DNA from: Blastocatellia bacterium
Lineage (GTDB): Bacteria > Acidobacteriota > Blastocatellia > HR10 > J050
Assembly (NCBI GenBank): GCA_025054955.1
Contig: JANWZE010000056.1
Location: forward strand, 1-64,000
DNA: 64,000 nucleotides
Direction of reading: 5' to 3'
Below the pieces are notes generated by a model, which worked only from the letters and a program-made list of their open reading frames with translations, was not told the origin of the DNA and made no database searches. The position numbers were made by a program, and so were the translations under genes. Shown here piece by piece: positions 34,523 through 43,440 of the stretch. Position 1 is the first letter of the stretch. Each line of letters begins with the position of its first letter.

Positions 34523-35902
34523 CTATTGTGGGGGACGAATCCGCGGCACGAAACCTGGGGGGAACTCAGGTAGCGACGAGACGTAGACCGAGCCCGGATA
34601 CTCTGCTTCAACATAGTAAACCAGCCGAGAGGTGTCGCCAGTCAAGCTCACCGTGTACGAACCGTCGCTTTGCCGACGCATTGGCTCACGTTCAAACGTG
34701 TAGGCTCGGTCACGTGAATAGATCAATTGCACTCTTCTGGCGCCAGCAACCAATGCCCCCGGAACGATGAACACGGTCTCATTCCCTTGCTGTCTGACGC
34801 TCAATTGCGGATCCGGCGGCAGCGGCTGACCGTCGCGCAGATGCCAGTCAAACCACGCTTGAGCGTTACCGAGAATGCGCTTTGAGGCATTGACCACATT
34901 GTTGTATGTGTCGTAGCGGCGCGATGAGTCAGCATAGTAGCCATGATCCCAGTCGTAGATGATCTCCAGTCGCTTTTCTGGCGCGCGCGTCGCCTCGTAG
35001 GTGGATCGCGTCGTAGTGATGGGAAAGAACTCATCTTGCGCGCCGTTGATCAACATAACAGGCGCGTGCTGGCGACCCACGTAATGAATGGGATCAAGGT
35101 ATCGTTCAAACGCGAGCACAGGCGGCGACTCTGGCGTCAGTCCGGTTTCGCTCATGAGCAGGGAAACCCATGAACCAGCTTCCAATGAGCGACGGAAATC
35201 ACCGGTGGCCATGATCGGATAAGCAGCCGCCAAACGGTCATCAACGCCGTTAGCGATCCAAGTCATCAAGCCGCCGGCTGAAATGCCGGTCATGCCGATC
35301 TTTTGCCGGTTCACGGCAGGCAGCGTCGTCAGGTAGGTCACCGCGCGCATGGCCGAATAGGCATATTGATACAACCAGCTTCGGCGAATGTCGGGAATCG
35401 TGTTCAACCAGTTCCGCCATTGCGAGGGCGCGCCGGTTGAACGGCCTTGACCAGGGCCGCTGAACGAAATGGTAACGGCTTTGAGCATCGCGGCCAGTGT
35501 TTTGGCGACCTCCTCATCAGCTTGATCGCCTGCGCCGTGCCCATAGACGAGCGCGGGCAACGTCCCCGGCGCGTGTCCCGTCGGAATGGCCACAAAGCCA
35601 TGAATGCGGATCGGTCCCTGGCCAACGTCAATCGAATCGAAGGTCACCTCGATCACCTCCATCGAAACGCGGTTGATTCTGGCGCGCGTTGGTCCGGCGA
35701 CGACAGCCGCGTTCAACGTCAGTGGATTCTTGATCTCGGCCATGTCCCAAATCTCGGTTGGGTCCGGTTCGTTCTGTGCAGCGACAGGCAGCGGCGGCCT
35801 GCTTGTTATTGAACTGAGGGACGCCACCAACCAGAACGCGATCAGCAACGCGACCCAGCAACGAGCGGGCTGCACAAACGAGAAAGACTTTTTGTATGAC
35901 AT
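34523..35902 (-). CDS. Secreted alpha/beta hydrolase, acetylxylan-esterase-like
   Basis: A 459-residue exported serine esterase. GGAGGAATTGTG directly precedes ATG 35902; a GTG one codon earlier is less likely. The N-terminal signal or anchor segment is rich in aromatic and aliphatic residues and ends near VAAQ. The alpha/beta-hydrolase core has an oxyanion region (VYGHGAGDQADEE), nucleophile elbow GISAGG, acid Asp in NGAQDEFFP and His in WDHGYYAD. The closest families I can name are acetylxylan esterase / dienelactone hydrolase-like enzymes. A beta domain of about 90 residues at the C-terminus carries no motif. It converges with the M28 gene and diverges from the YVTN gene. The substrate is unknown. 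Confidence 0.8.
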   Translation of the reverse strand: MSYKKSFSFVQPARCWVALLIAFWLVASLSSITSRPPLPVAAQNEPDPTEIWDMAEIKNPLTLNAAVVAGPTRARINRVSMEVIEVTFDSIDVGQGPIRIHGFVAIPTGHAPGTLPALVYGHGAGDQADEEVAKTLAAMLKAVTISFSGPGQGRSTGAPSQWRNWLNTIPDIRRSWLYQYAYSAMRAVTYLTTLPAVNRQKIGMTGISAGGLMTWIANGVDDRLAAAYPIMATGDFRRSLEAGSWVSLLMSETGLTPESPPVLAFERYLDPIHYVGRQHAPVMLINGAQDEFFPITTTRSTYEATRAPEKRLEIIYDWDHGYYADSSRRYDTYNNVVNASKRILGNAQAWFDWHLRDGQPLPPDPQLSVRQQGNETVFIVPGALVAGARRVQLIYSRDRAYTFEREPMRRQSDGSYTVSLTGDTSRLVYYVEAEYPGSVYVSSLPEFPPGFVPRIRPPQ

Positions 35903-35991
35903 CACAATTCCTCCAATGCGTCATCTGTTCGTGGGCTTCAGCAGTGTAGCACAGTCCAGGTGAAAATGTCCGATGAAAAAGCTGCGACGCC

Positions 35992-36000
35992 GTGATAAAA
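35992..36000 (+). promoter_or_regulatory. Extended -10 promoter of the YVTN gene
   Basis: TGATAAAAT (35992-36000) is an extended -10 with TAAAAT as hexamer. No good -35 is present, as is common with extended -10 promoters. Predicted leader is about 65 nt. Confidence 0.45.
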
Positions 36001-36070
36001 TGCGGCCACGCCCGGTGATACAAAAACAGATGCGCTGTTTCACAGCAGTTCCGTTTGGAGGCAAAATCTT

Positions 36071-37459
36071 ATGAGACGAATGAGTGTGATTGCCGTCGTT
36101 GTGAGTCTAATCATCATCTCGATTGCCGATGCCGCTCGGCGAACTTCCACTGGCGGGCGCCAACCGAGGCGTTTTCATGCTTACGTGACCAACACGGGGG
36201 ATGACAGCGTCAGTGTGATTGATTTGAGCACGGGCGCGCCACTGGCCACACCGATCAGCGTCGGACCAAGCCCGTCAGCGCTCGCCATCAGTCCTGACCA
36301 GCAACGGGTGTTTGTCGCCAATGCGCAGACAAACACGGTGTCGGTGATTGACACTGAGACGCGCCGGGTGGTGGCAACAACTGTGCTCGGACAAGCCTCA
36401 GTGCGCGCCGTCGGCGTGACGGTCGGATTGGATGGGCAGCGCGCATTTGTGACTCATCCACGCGGCAACACAGTCTATACGGTCCACACGGCCAGCAATG
36501 CCAGAGATGATCTGTTTCCCATGTCCGGCCAACCATCGGGTCTGGCGTGGATCATGAAAGCTGGTCCGTTTCTCTACGTTTCGACGCCGGCAGACCGTGG
36601 TGTCACCTCGGTGGACTTGTTTGAAACGCGACGCAGTCGGCGGCTCATTCCAACAGGTCGTCAACCATGGAGCATCGTGGCCTCGCCCGATGGCCAACTG
36701 GTGTACGTCACCGACGTGGAGGAGTCGAAAGTGAGCGCGATTTCGACAGTGACAGACAGAGTTGTAAGCGTGTTTCCGGTGGGTCGAAGCCCTGACGGTC
36801 TAGCAATCACGCCTGATGGCAGGCGGCTCATCGTAGCCTCGTTGCAGGCGCCGCAGGCGCATATTCTGAATCCGCTCGATGGGAACGTGATGGCGGTTGT
36901 GCCAACCGGTTCATCCATGAGGACGAATCAACCGGGACTCAACCGGGTGGCTGTCTCGCCTGACGGACTTCATGCGGTGGTGGCTAACGAAGATGATGAC
37001 ACAATCACGGTCATTGATTTGAAAGCGATGGTTGTGCGCGCGACTGTGCCGGTCGTAGACCAGCCGACGGGCGTTGTTATTGTCGGTAAGGCAGCCGTGT
37101 GCGATCCGAGGCCGTCCGTGATGGATTTCGGTGATGTACCGTTGGCTCATGGCAGTGTTGAGCAGGTCCTGAGCCTGACCAATCGGGGCACAGAGACGCT
37201 TCAGCTCACACGACTAACGATAGACACGCCGGCGTTTCAGATTGACGGGACGGCGCGCTCGTTGGCGCCGCGCGAAACAGCGCGATTCATTGTTCGATTC
37301 GTTGCCAACGGCCTCGGTGAGCATCTGGCAACACTGCGGATTGAGGCCAACGATCCTGATCCAGACCGTTGCTTCGTTCGGCTGCGCGCTGTCCGGCGCG
37401 CGAGTTTGTCGAGTGGTCGAGGTCCGGCCATTGCCGGCGACGAGCATGCGTGCAGGTAG
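36071..37459 (+). CDS. Secreted YVTN beta-propeller protein with C-terminal Ig-like domain
   Basis: A 462-residue secreted protein. TTTGGAGGC about 11 nt upstream supports ATG 36071; the signal peptide ends at IADAA. Residues about 35-335 hold seven YVTN-type propeller repeats (AYVTNTGDDSVSVIDLSTG, VFVANAQTNTVSVIDTETR, VYVTDVEESKVSAISTVTD and others). The last 110 residues form an Ig-like domain of the ASPM/SPD-2/Hydin or choice-of-anchor D type (MDFGDVPLAHGSVEQVLSLT, ANDPDPDRCFVRL). Such proteins are surface or periplasmic scaffolds. No catalytic site is evident and the partner is unknown. Confidence 0.87.
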   Translation: MRRMSVIAVVVSLIIISIADAARRTSTGGRQPRRFHAYVTNTGDDSVSVIDLSTGAPLATPISVGPSPSALAISPDQQRVFVANAQTNTVSVIDTETRRVVATTVLGQASVRAVGVTVGLDGQRAFVTHPRGNTVYTVHTASNARDDLFPMSGQPSGLAWIMKAGPFLYVSTPADRGVTSVDLFETRRSRRLIPTGRQPWSIVASPDGQLVYVTDVEESKVSAISTVTDRVVSVFPVGRSPDGLAITPDGRRLIVASLQAPQAHILNPLDGNVMAVVPTGSSMRTNQPGLNRVAVSPDGLHAVVANEDDDTITVIDLKAMVVRATVPVVDQPTGVVIVGKAAVCDPRPSVMDFGDVPLAHGSVEQVLSLTNRGTETLQLTRLTIDTPAFQIDGTARSLAPRETARFIVRFVANGLGEHLATLRIEANDPDPDRCFVRLRAVRRASLSSGRGPAIAGDEHACR

Positions 37460-37769
37460 GATTTCGCTTATTCCGATTGGCAATGAACCTGATCAAGGTT
37501 CTCTTCCAAACAGACGAATTACGTCAGCGGCCAGACCCGATGTAGCAGGTTGATCGTTCTCGCTCAGCCGGGCATCCTCGCCCGAGCGCGAATGATGGTG
37601 TTGGCAACTCACCCATAGGATTGCGGTGAAAGCGGCTCAAGAACAGATGCGCTCCTACACCTACTGCGAATCTGCAGGCATGCCCGCAGGTGAATGCGTC
37701 ACAAGCCCGCAGCGGTTAACTTTGACAGAGTCTCGTTCAATTGATAGACTAAAATATCGTCAGATGAGC
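37460..37769. other. Intergenic region before the tRNA gene
   Basis: This 310 bp stretch contains no supported gene. Its only recognised element is the tRNA promoter at 37722-37750. Confidence 0.5.
37722..37750 (+). promoter_or_regulatory. Promoter of tRNA-Ser
   Basis: A perfect TTGACA (37722-37727), 17 bp spacer and TAGACT (37745-37750). Predicted transcription start is near 37757, just ahead of the mature tRNA end at 37770. Confidence 0.7.
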
Positions 37770-37855
37770 GGAGGGTTACGTTAATTGGTAAACGACCGGT
37801 CTTGAAAACCGGCGCCCGCAAGGGCTTGTGGGTTCGAGTCCCTCACCCTCCGCCA
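37770..37855 (+). tRNA. tRNA-Ser (anticodon UGA)
   Basis: A class II tRNA. The acceptor stem is GGAGGGT (37770-37776) with ACCCTCC (37845-37851), discriminator G and an encoded CCA (37853-37855). The D arm is CGT/ACG with loop TAATTGGTAA. The anticodon stem CCGGT/ACCGG encloses loop CTTGAAA, anticodon TGA at 37803-37805. A long variable arm (GCCC-GCAA-GGGC) and discriminator G are typical of tRNA-Ser. The T stem GTGGG/CCCTC has one U-U mismatch around loop TTCGAGT. It reads UCA and related serine codons. Confidence 0.93.
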
Positions 37856-37890
37856 CACTTCACTGACAGCTTGCATGCCAGTTCGGCCAT

Positions 37891-37995
37891 CCTGTTGAGA
37901 AAGCGAACATCCTCGGTCGCGCCCGAAATAGCCGATACGCGCGCGCTTCGTCTTGTTGGCCGTCCTGTTGAGAAAGCGAACGTTCTCGGTCGCGC
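37891..37995. repeat. 32 bp direct repeat after the tRNA
   Basis: CCTGTTGAGAAAGCGAAC followed by (AT/GT)(C/T)CTCGGTCGCGC occurs at 37891-37922 and 37964-37995, 73 bp apart, with two mismatches. It lies between tRNA-Ser and the YtxH gene. It does not repeat the tRNA 3' end, so it is not an attachment site. Confidence 0.75.
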
Positions 37996-38101
37996 GGGCG
38001 ATGGCTGAGCGGCCACGAGAGGGCCGGCCTGATTTGACCGACACAAGCGAACAATGTACACTGATGATTCCATCATTATCGAACGAGGAGTTGTATTGGT
38101 T

Positions 38102-38446
38102 ATGTCAAAAGATCATGAATCGAGCAAACTGACTTATTTTTTAATCGGCGCAGGCATTGGCGCTGTTGTGGCGCTTCTGTTTGCCCCCAAGTCGGGACGG
38201 GAGCTGCGTGAAGACATTGCTGATCGCACGCGCCGGGGCATGGACAAAGCCTCCGAGGCATATCAGGCCACGCGAGAACGCGCCCGCGAATTAGCCGCAG
38301 CCGGCCGGGAGAAAGCGGCGGAGGTGATTGAGCACGCCAAAGAAGCAGTGGCTGAACAGCGCAGCCGTCTGTCAGCGGCGGTTGATGCGGGCAAGCAAGC
38401 CTATCGGGAGGAAAAGAAAAAGCTGTTGGAAGCCGAAGAAAGCTAA
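38102..38446 (+). CDS. YtxH domain protein
   Basis: A 114-residue membrane-anchored protein. The start is ATG 38102 with GAGGAG about 14 nt upstream; an in-frame ATG at 38054 lacks a ribosome site. One transmembrane helix (residues about 9-27, YFLIGAGIGAVVALLFA) is followed at once by the YtxH signature PKSGRELREDIADR, then a long Ala/Glu/Arg-rich amphipathic helix likely to form a coiled coil. YtxH proteins are small envelope proteins of unclear function, in Bacillus linked to general stress. It lies 18 bp before the DUF948 gene, the classic ytxG/ytxH pairing. Confidence 0.85.
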   Translation: MSKDHESSKLTYFLIGAGIGAVVALLFAPKSGRELREDIADRTRRGMDKASEAYQATRERARELAAAGREKAAEVIEHAKEAVAEQRSRLSAAVDAGKQAYREEKKKLLEAEES

Positions 38447-38464
38447 TCTGACGGAGACAGTCCC

Positions 38465-39004
38465 GTGTCCCAGGAAACTCAATTCCTCTTTGCTATGACG
38501 TTTGCTGTGCTCACCGTGATTTTGCTGGTGAGCATTCTGTTGGTATTGGCACGCATTGGTCGAGTGATGCAGCAATTGCAGGCTTCTATCTATGCCCTGC
38601 GTCAGCAGGCCGAACCTGTGCTGCAGGATGCTCGTCAGCTCACTCAGGAGACGCGGGCCAGTCTTTCGACCATCCTCGCCCATGCGCAACAGACTGTGGC
38701 AGCGGTCGGTAAGACGACTGAACAAATCGCCTGGATGGCGCATGAGCAAGCCATTGAGTTACGGGCGTTGGCGCAAGACACAGTTCTGGCCGTGCGCAAT
38801 CAAGTCGAGCGACTGGATGATCTGGTGTCGCGCACGACCACGCGCGTTGATCAAACGGCGGCCATCGTGCAGGCCGAAGTGCTTCAGCCCGTCCATGAAC
38901 TTCATTGCATCGTCGTCGGGATTCAACGCGCCCTGCAGGTGCTCATGGCGCGAAAGCGACGTGCTCTCGATCAAGTCTACCAAGACGAAGAGCTATTTAT
39001 TTGA
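38465..39004 (+). CDS. DUF948 (YtxG-like) membrane protein, GTG start
   Basis: A 179-residue protein that begins with GTG (38465); GGAG eight bases upstream supports this. A single N-terminal transmembrane helix (about residues 8-29, FAMTFAVLTVILLVSILLVL) is followed by long heptad-like helices rich in Gln, Ala and Thr, as in DUF948 proteins. Such proteins pair with YtxH, and here the YtxH gene is directly upstream. The coiled-coil part may form homo- or hetero-oligomers with YtxH. The exact role is unknown. The next gene, ileS, starts about 100 bp downstream. Confidence 0.75.
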   Translation: MSQETQFLFAMTFAVLTVILLVSILLVLARIGRVMQQLQASIYALRQQAEPVLQDARQLTQETRASLSTILAHAQQTVAAVGKTTEQIAWMAHEQAIELRALAQDTVLAVRNQVERLDDLVSRTTTRVDQTAAIVQAEVLQPVHELHCIVVGIQRALQVLMARKRRALDQVYQDEELFI

Positions 39005-39106
39005 AGCGACCGTCAGCCACCACGTGGCGCACGGGGTGTCTCGGCATCGCCATCTGGGCGTGCAGTGTGGGCCTCTTTTTGTTGCTTTGATTTGCACAGT
39101 GAGATC

Positions 39107-41908
39107 ATGACAACCGACACACCATTAGACCTCAAACAGACGATCAATCTACCGGCCAAACTCTTGCCGATGAAAGCGAATTTAATCCACGCTGAACCGG
39201 CGCGACTCGAACGCTGGAAACAGATGGGCCTTTATCATCTGATTCTACAGTCGCGTCAGGGACGACCGTCGTTCATTTTGCATGACGGCCCGCCCTACGC
39301 CAATGGCAATATCCATATTGGCCATGCGCTGAATAAAATTTTGAAAGACTTCATCGTCAAGTCACGCAGCATGATGGGCTACTGGGCGCCGTTTGTGCCC
39401 GGCTGGGATTGTCATGGGCTGCCGATTGAGATTCAAGTTGATAAAAAGCTTGGCGCCAAAAAGCACGATATGCCGGCCACGGTGATTCGCCGCGAAGCGC
39501 GCGCGCATGCCGAGCGCTTTATCAAAGCGCAGTCTGACGACTTTCAGCGACTGGGCGTGCTCGGTGAATTTGAGAATCCCTATGTGACCATGGATTTTCA
39601 ATATCAAGCCGACATTGTACGCGCCTTTGGCAAATTCGTCGAAGACGGCAGCGTCTATAAAGGCGCGCGCGCCGTCCATTGGTGCATACACTGTCAAACG
39701 GCGCTGGCCGAAGCGGAGATTGAATACAATGAGCGCGAAAGCCCTTCCATCTATGTGAAGTTTCCGCTGGCTGTTGACCCGGCGGTGATTGATCCGGCGT
39801 TGCAAGGCAAAACGGTGTCAGTCCTCATCTGGACGACGACGCCATGGACGCTGCCGGCCAATTTAGGCATTACCTTCCATCGGGACTATGAATATGTTGG
39901 CGTGGAGGTAGGCAACGAAGTTTACATCGTGGCCGCCGGTTTGCTTGAGGCTGTCGCAGCGGCTGTTGGTTGGTCGCAGCCGCGCGTGGTGGCGCGATTC
40001 AAAGGCGAGAAGTTGGATCGCTTGAAAGCCCGACACCCGTTCATTGAGCGGGAATCACTGTTCATGCTCGGCGATCATGTGACGTTGGATACCGGCACGG
40101 GCGCCGTTCATACAGCGCCGGGGCATGGCTACGACGACTATATGATCGGCCAACGCTACGGACTGGACGTCTACTCGCCGGTTGACGCGCAAGGCCGATT
40201 TACCGATGACGTCGAGCATTTTGCCGGTCAGCAGGTCTTCAAGGCGAACGCTCGAATCAATGAGCTGATGCGAGAGCGTGGCGTGTTGCTGGCCGAGCAC
40301 ACGATCACGCACTCGTATCCGCACTGTTGGCGTTGTCATCATCCGGTGATCTTTCGCGCGACGCCACAGTGGTTCATTTCGATGGATGCGACGAATTTGC
40401 GCCAGCGCGCCCTTAGGGCGATTGAAACCGTGCAGTGGTATCCAGCGTGGGGCCGCGAGCGCATGTACAACGTTGTCGCGCAGCGGCCCGATTGGTGCAT
40501 CTCACGGCAACGGCTGTGGGGCGTGCCGATCGTGGCGTTTTATTGTGAGCAATGCTCGTATGTCTTGCTCGCGCCGGAGATCATCGAGCACGTTGCCCGC
40601 ATTTTCGAGCAGCGCGGCGCCGACGCCTGGTATGAAGACGACGCGCAAAGCCTGCTGCCGCCGGCAACGCGCTGCCCACAGTGCCATGCCCAGCAGTTTC
40701 GCAAAGAAACGGACATTCTGGACGTGTGGCTCGATTCCGGGGCCAGCTCGCTGGCGGTCCTGGAGCGGCGCGGCCTGCCATGGCCAGCAGACGTTTACAT
40801 CGAAGGCGGCGATCAATTTCGCGCATGGTTTAATTCGTCGCTAACGGTGGCCTTGCCAGCCAAGAATGCAGCACCGTTCCGCGCTGTCATCGCGCATGGC
40901 TGGACGGTTGATGCCGCTGGCGAAAAGATGTCCAAGTCCAAAGGCAACGTCGTGGAGCCGCAGGACGTGATCAAAAAGAGCGGCGCCGAGATTCTTCGCC
41001 TCTGGGTTGCCTCGTCGGATTATCACGAAGAAGTCCGCATCTCCGCTGAAATTCTGACTCGACTGGTGGAAGCCTATCGCAAGATTCGCAATACGGCCTG
41101 CTATCTGGTCAACAATCTGTTTGATTTTCATCCAGCGCAGGACAGCGTGCCGCCGGCTGAGATGTTTGAAATAGACCGCTGGATACTGGCCGAGTGTCAG
41201 CAGGTCACTGAGACTGTGTTGAAAGCGTATGAAGACTACGAGTTCCACGTTGTCTTTCAAACGCTCTACCGATTCTGCACGGTCGAACTTTCGGCCATCT
41301 ACTTTGATATTCTCAAAGACCGCCTCTACACATTTGCGCCGAAGTCTGTGGGCCGGCGCAGCGCGCAAACGGCGCTGTATGAGCTTCTGAGTACCTTGAC
41401 GCGGCTGATGGCGCCCATCCTGGCGTTTACTTCAGACGAGATTTGGGAAGTCTTTCTTGGCCAATTCAGCGACACGCCGGCGTCGGTTCATCTGGCGGAA
41501 TTCCCGCGTCCGGTGGCCGCCTATCAAGATGCTGACTTACTCTCGCGATGGCAGCGCATCATGGAGATTCGCAGCGATGTGCTCAAGGCGTTGGAACTGA
41601 AGCGGGCAGCCAAAGAGATTGGTTCAGGCTTGGAAGCCAAGGTTATCCTCTCGGCCAGCGGGGAGACCTACGATTTTTTGAGCCACTATCTGGATCAACT
41701 ACCGGCGGTGTTCATTGTCTCTCAGGTCGAATTGCGCCGCTCTGATCAAGCCTCGTTGAGCATTGAGGCGCAACGGGCGGATGGCCAAAAATGCGAACGA
41801 TGCTGGAACTACTCCACATTCGTCGGACAACATGAGCGGTACCCGACATTATGTCATCGTTGTTTGCCCACGGTGCTGGAGCTGGAATCGCTTGCGCGCC
41901 GCTCGTAA
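39107..41908 (+). CDS. ileS: Isoleucyl-tRNA synthetase
   Basis: A 933-residue class I synthetase that charges tRNA-Ile and edits valine. ATG 39107 is chosen; an in-frame ATG at 39065 adds 14 unlikely residues. Landmarks: HIGH as GNIHIGHAL in DGPPYANGNIHIGHALN, CP1 editing region with TWTTTPWTLPAN and GTGAVHTAPGHGYDDY, KMSKS as EKMSKSKGNVVEP, and a C-terminal zinc finger (CERCW then CHRC). The full length and intact motifs make this a functional housekeeping gene. The lspA-lgt pair follows, an arrangement common in bacteria. Confidence 0.97.
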   Translation: MTTDTPLDLKQTINLPAKLLPMKANLIHAEPARLERWKQMGLYHLILQSRQGRPSFILHDGPPYANGNIHIGHALNKILKDFIVKSRSMMGYWAPFVPGWDCHGLPIEIQVDKKLGAKKHDMPATVIRREARAHAERFIKAQSDDFQRLGVLGEFENPYVTMDFQYQADIVRAFGKFVEDGSVYKGARAVHWCIHCQTALAEAEIEYNERESPSIYVKFPLAVDPAVIDPALQGKTVSVLIWTTTPWTLPANLGITFHRDYEYVGVEVGNEVYIVAAGLLEAVAAAVGWSQPRVVARFKGEKLDRLKARHPFIERESLFMLGDHVTLDTGTGAVHTAPGHGYDDYMIGQRYGLDVYSPVDAQGRFTDDVEHFAGQQVFKANARINELMRERGVLLAEHTITHSYPHCWRCHHPVIFRATPQWFISMDATNLRQRALRAIETVQWYPAWGRERMYNVVAQRPDWCISRQRLWGVPIVAFYCEQCSYVLLAPEIIEHVARIFEQRGADAWYEDDAQSLLPPATRCPQCHAQQFRKETDILDVWLDSGASSLAVLERRGLPWPADVYIEGGDQFRAWFNSSLTVALPAKNAAPFRAVIAHGWTVDAAGEKMSKSKGNVVEPQDVIKKSGAEILRLWVASSDYHEEVRISAEILTRLVEAYRKIRNTACYLVNNLFDFHPAQDSVPPAEMFEIDRWILAECQQVTETVLKAYEDYEFHVVFQTLYRFCTVELSAIYFDILKDRLYTFAPKSVGRRSAQTALYELLSTLTRLMAPILAFTSDEIWEVFLGQFSDTPASVHLAEFPRPVAAYQDADLLSRWQRIMEIRSDVLKALELKRAAKEIGSGLEAKVILSASGETYDFLSHYLDQLPAVFIVSQVELRRSDQASLSIEAQRADGQKCERCWNYSTFVGQHERYPTLCHRCLPTVLELESLARRS

Positions 41909-41998
41909 GAGTGCCATCGTTGTGGAGCACCACTGCTCTTGTGTTACCTGATGGTTTTCATCTTGACGGATCGGCAGTAAACAAGTCACAGTGTTGAT

Positions 41999-42547
41999 AT
42001 GCAGTCACACGCCCAACATATCATCAGAGAGCGGGTCGGTTATTTGGTCGTGGCGTTGCTCATTTTCCTGGTTGATCAATGGACGAAATACCTCGCCACG
42101 CACTATCTGGATACAGGGCTGACCTATGGCGCCAGCCGCGCGGTCATTGACGGATTTTTTCACCTGACGTATGTGGAGAATGCAGGCATTGCCTGGGGCT
42201 TATTTGCCGATGCTGGGCGCGGCGGAAAATTTGTGCTCGGCTTGATCTCCGTCATCGCGGCGATTGGCATCATAGTGTACGCTGTGCGAACACCGGTTTC
42301 AGAACGCTGGACTCACTGGGGCCTGACGCTCATATTGGGCGGCGTATTAGGCAACTTGACAGATCGCGTGATCAACGGCGCGGTGGTTGATTTTCTCGAT
42401 TTCACCATCGGCTCCTACCGCTGGCCAACGTTTAATCTGGCCGACATGGCCATTAGCATTGGCGCATTCATTCTAATTGTTGATGCGCTGCGCTCGCCCA
42501 GAGAGAGTCCACCGACAGAGCCGGTGTCACTTTCATCTGATCAATGA
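41999..42547 (+). CDS. lspA: Lipoprotein signal peptidase II
   Basis: A 182-residue inner-membrane aspartic protease that cleaves the signal peptide of diacylglyceryl-modified prolipoproteins. Four transmembrane helices are visible. The two catalytic Asp are in GNLTDRVINGAVVDF and FNLADMAISIG, and the NAGIAWGLF motif is intact. No strong ribosome site precedes ATG 41999. It lies 90 bp after ileS and six bases before lgt, so the maturation steps are encoded together. Confidence 0.96.
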   Translation: MQSHAQHIIRERVGYLVVALLIFLVDQWTKYLATHYLDTGLTYGASRAVIDGFFHLTYVENAGIAWGLFADAGRGGKFVLGLISVIAAIGIIVYAVRTPVSERWTHWGLTLILGGVLGNLTDRVINGAVVDFLDFTIGSYRWPTFNLADMAISIGAFILIVDALRSPRESPPTEPVSLSSDQ

Positions 42548-42553
42548 GGCATT

Positions 42554-43369
42554 ATGTATCCAGAGCTATGGCGCATTCCGTTCATTGATTTTCCGATTTA
42601 CTCCTATGGTGTCCTGCTGGCATTGGGCATCTGGCTGGGCATCTGGTTGGCTTCGCGGTTGGCCGCAGCAGACGGTCTTGAGCCGCAGAAGGTCATCGGC
42701 TTCGCATTACGCGTTGTCATCGCCTCACTGGTGGGGGCCAAGCTGCTCCTCATCATCACCGAGTGGCGCTCATTGAACAGTCTGCGCGAGGTCTTTTCAC
42801 TCGATCTGCTGCGTGCCGGAGGCGTCTACTATGGCGGATTTCTCGCTGGCTTGGCGACGGCAGTCATTCTGATTTGGGTCTATCGGTGGCCTGGTTGGAA
42901 AGTGGCTGATGCGTTTGCTCCCAGTCTGGCCATTGGCCAGTCGCTTGGGCGTTTGGGTTGCTTCGCGGCGGGTTGCTGCTGGGGCAAGCCAACGTCTTCG
43001 TGGGTGGGCGTAACATTTCCCATGATCGGACACGAGTACACCGGCGTGCCGGCAGGCATTGCTTTGCACCCAACGCAATTGTACGAAGCAGGCGCCACAC
43101 TCGGAATTTTCTTGTTCTTGATGTGGCTGCGCCGGCGGCGTGCGTTTCCCGGTCAGGTGGTGCTGGTCTACATTCTGCTTTACGCGGCGGCGCGGTTTAT
43201 CATTGAATTTTATCGCGACGATTGGCGCGGCTGGGTTGGCCCCTTGTCAACCTCACAATTCATCGCTGTCTGTTTGGCTGTGGGGTCGTCGCTGTTGTTG
43301 TGGCTCGCGTGGCGCAAGCGTGCTGGAGAACCGATGCGGCTGCAAACCTCGGACTCATCGGCACACTGA
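42554..43369 (+). CDS. lgt: Prolipoprotein diacylglyceryl transferase
   Basis: A 271-residue inner-membrane enzyme that adds diacylglycerol to the lipobox Cys of prolipoproteins. Seven helices are expected. Key segments: YSYGVLLALGIW, RAGGVYYGGFLAG, the Lgt signature region as GRLGCFAAGCCWGKPT (the GCFAAGCC variant common outside Proteobacteria), ALHPTQLYEA and RFIIEFYRDD. It is adjacent to lspA. The stop codon (43367-43369) lies inside the first of three 16 bp tandem units. Confidence 0.95.
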   Translation: MYPELWRIPFIDFPIYSYGVLLALGIWLGIWLASRLAAADGLEPQKVIGFALRVVIASLVGAKLLLIITEWRSLNSLREVFSLDLLRAGGVYYGGFLAGLATAVILIWVYRWPGWKVADAFAPSLAIGQSLGRLGCFAAGCCWGKPTSSWVGVTFPMIGHEYTGVPAGIALHPTQLYEAGATLGIFLFLMWLRRRRAFPGQVVLVYILLYAAARFIIEFYRDDWRGWVGPLSTSQFIAVCLAVGSSLLLWLAWRKRAGEPMRLQTSDSSAH

Positions 43370-43403
43370 AGCATCAGCACGCTGAAGCATCGGCGCGCTG
43401 AAG
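43356..43403. repeat. Three 16 bp tandem units over the lgt stop codon
   Basis: CATC(G/A)GC(A/G)C(A/G)CTGAAG occurs three times without gaps at 43356-43371, 43372-43387 and 43388-43403. The first unit contains the last codons and TGA of lgt. Confidence 0.9.
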
Positions 43404-43440
43404 ACCGACATGCCGATCACCAGAAGACAGAGCGTTCTGT

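Noticed and set aside
37770-38053. Integration site of a mobile element at tRNA-Ser
   Set aside because: No integrase and no duplicated tRNA 3' end were found in the window.
37843-38076. Minus-strand frames after tRNA-Ser
   Set aside because: They arise from the direct repeat and the tRNA end; repeated residues reflect DNA repetition.
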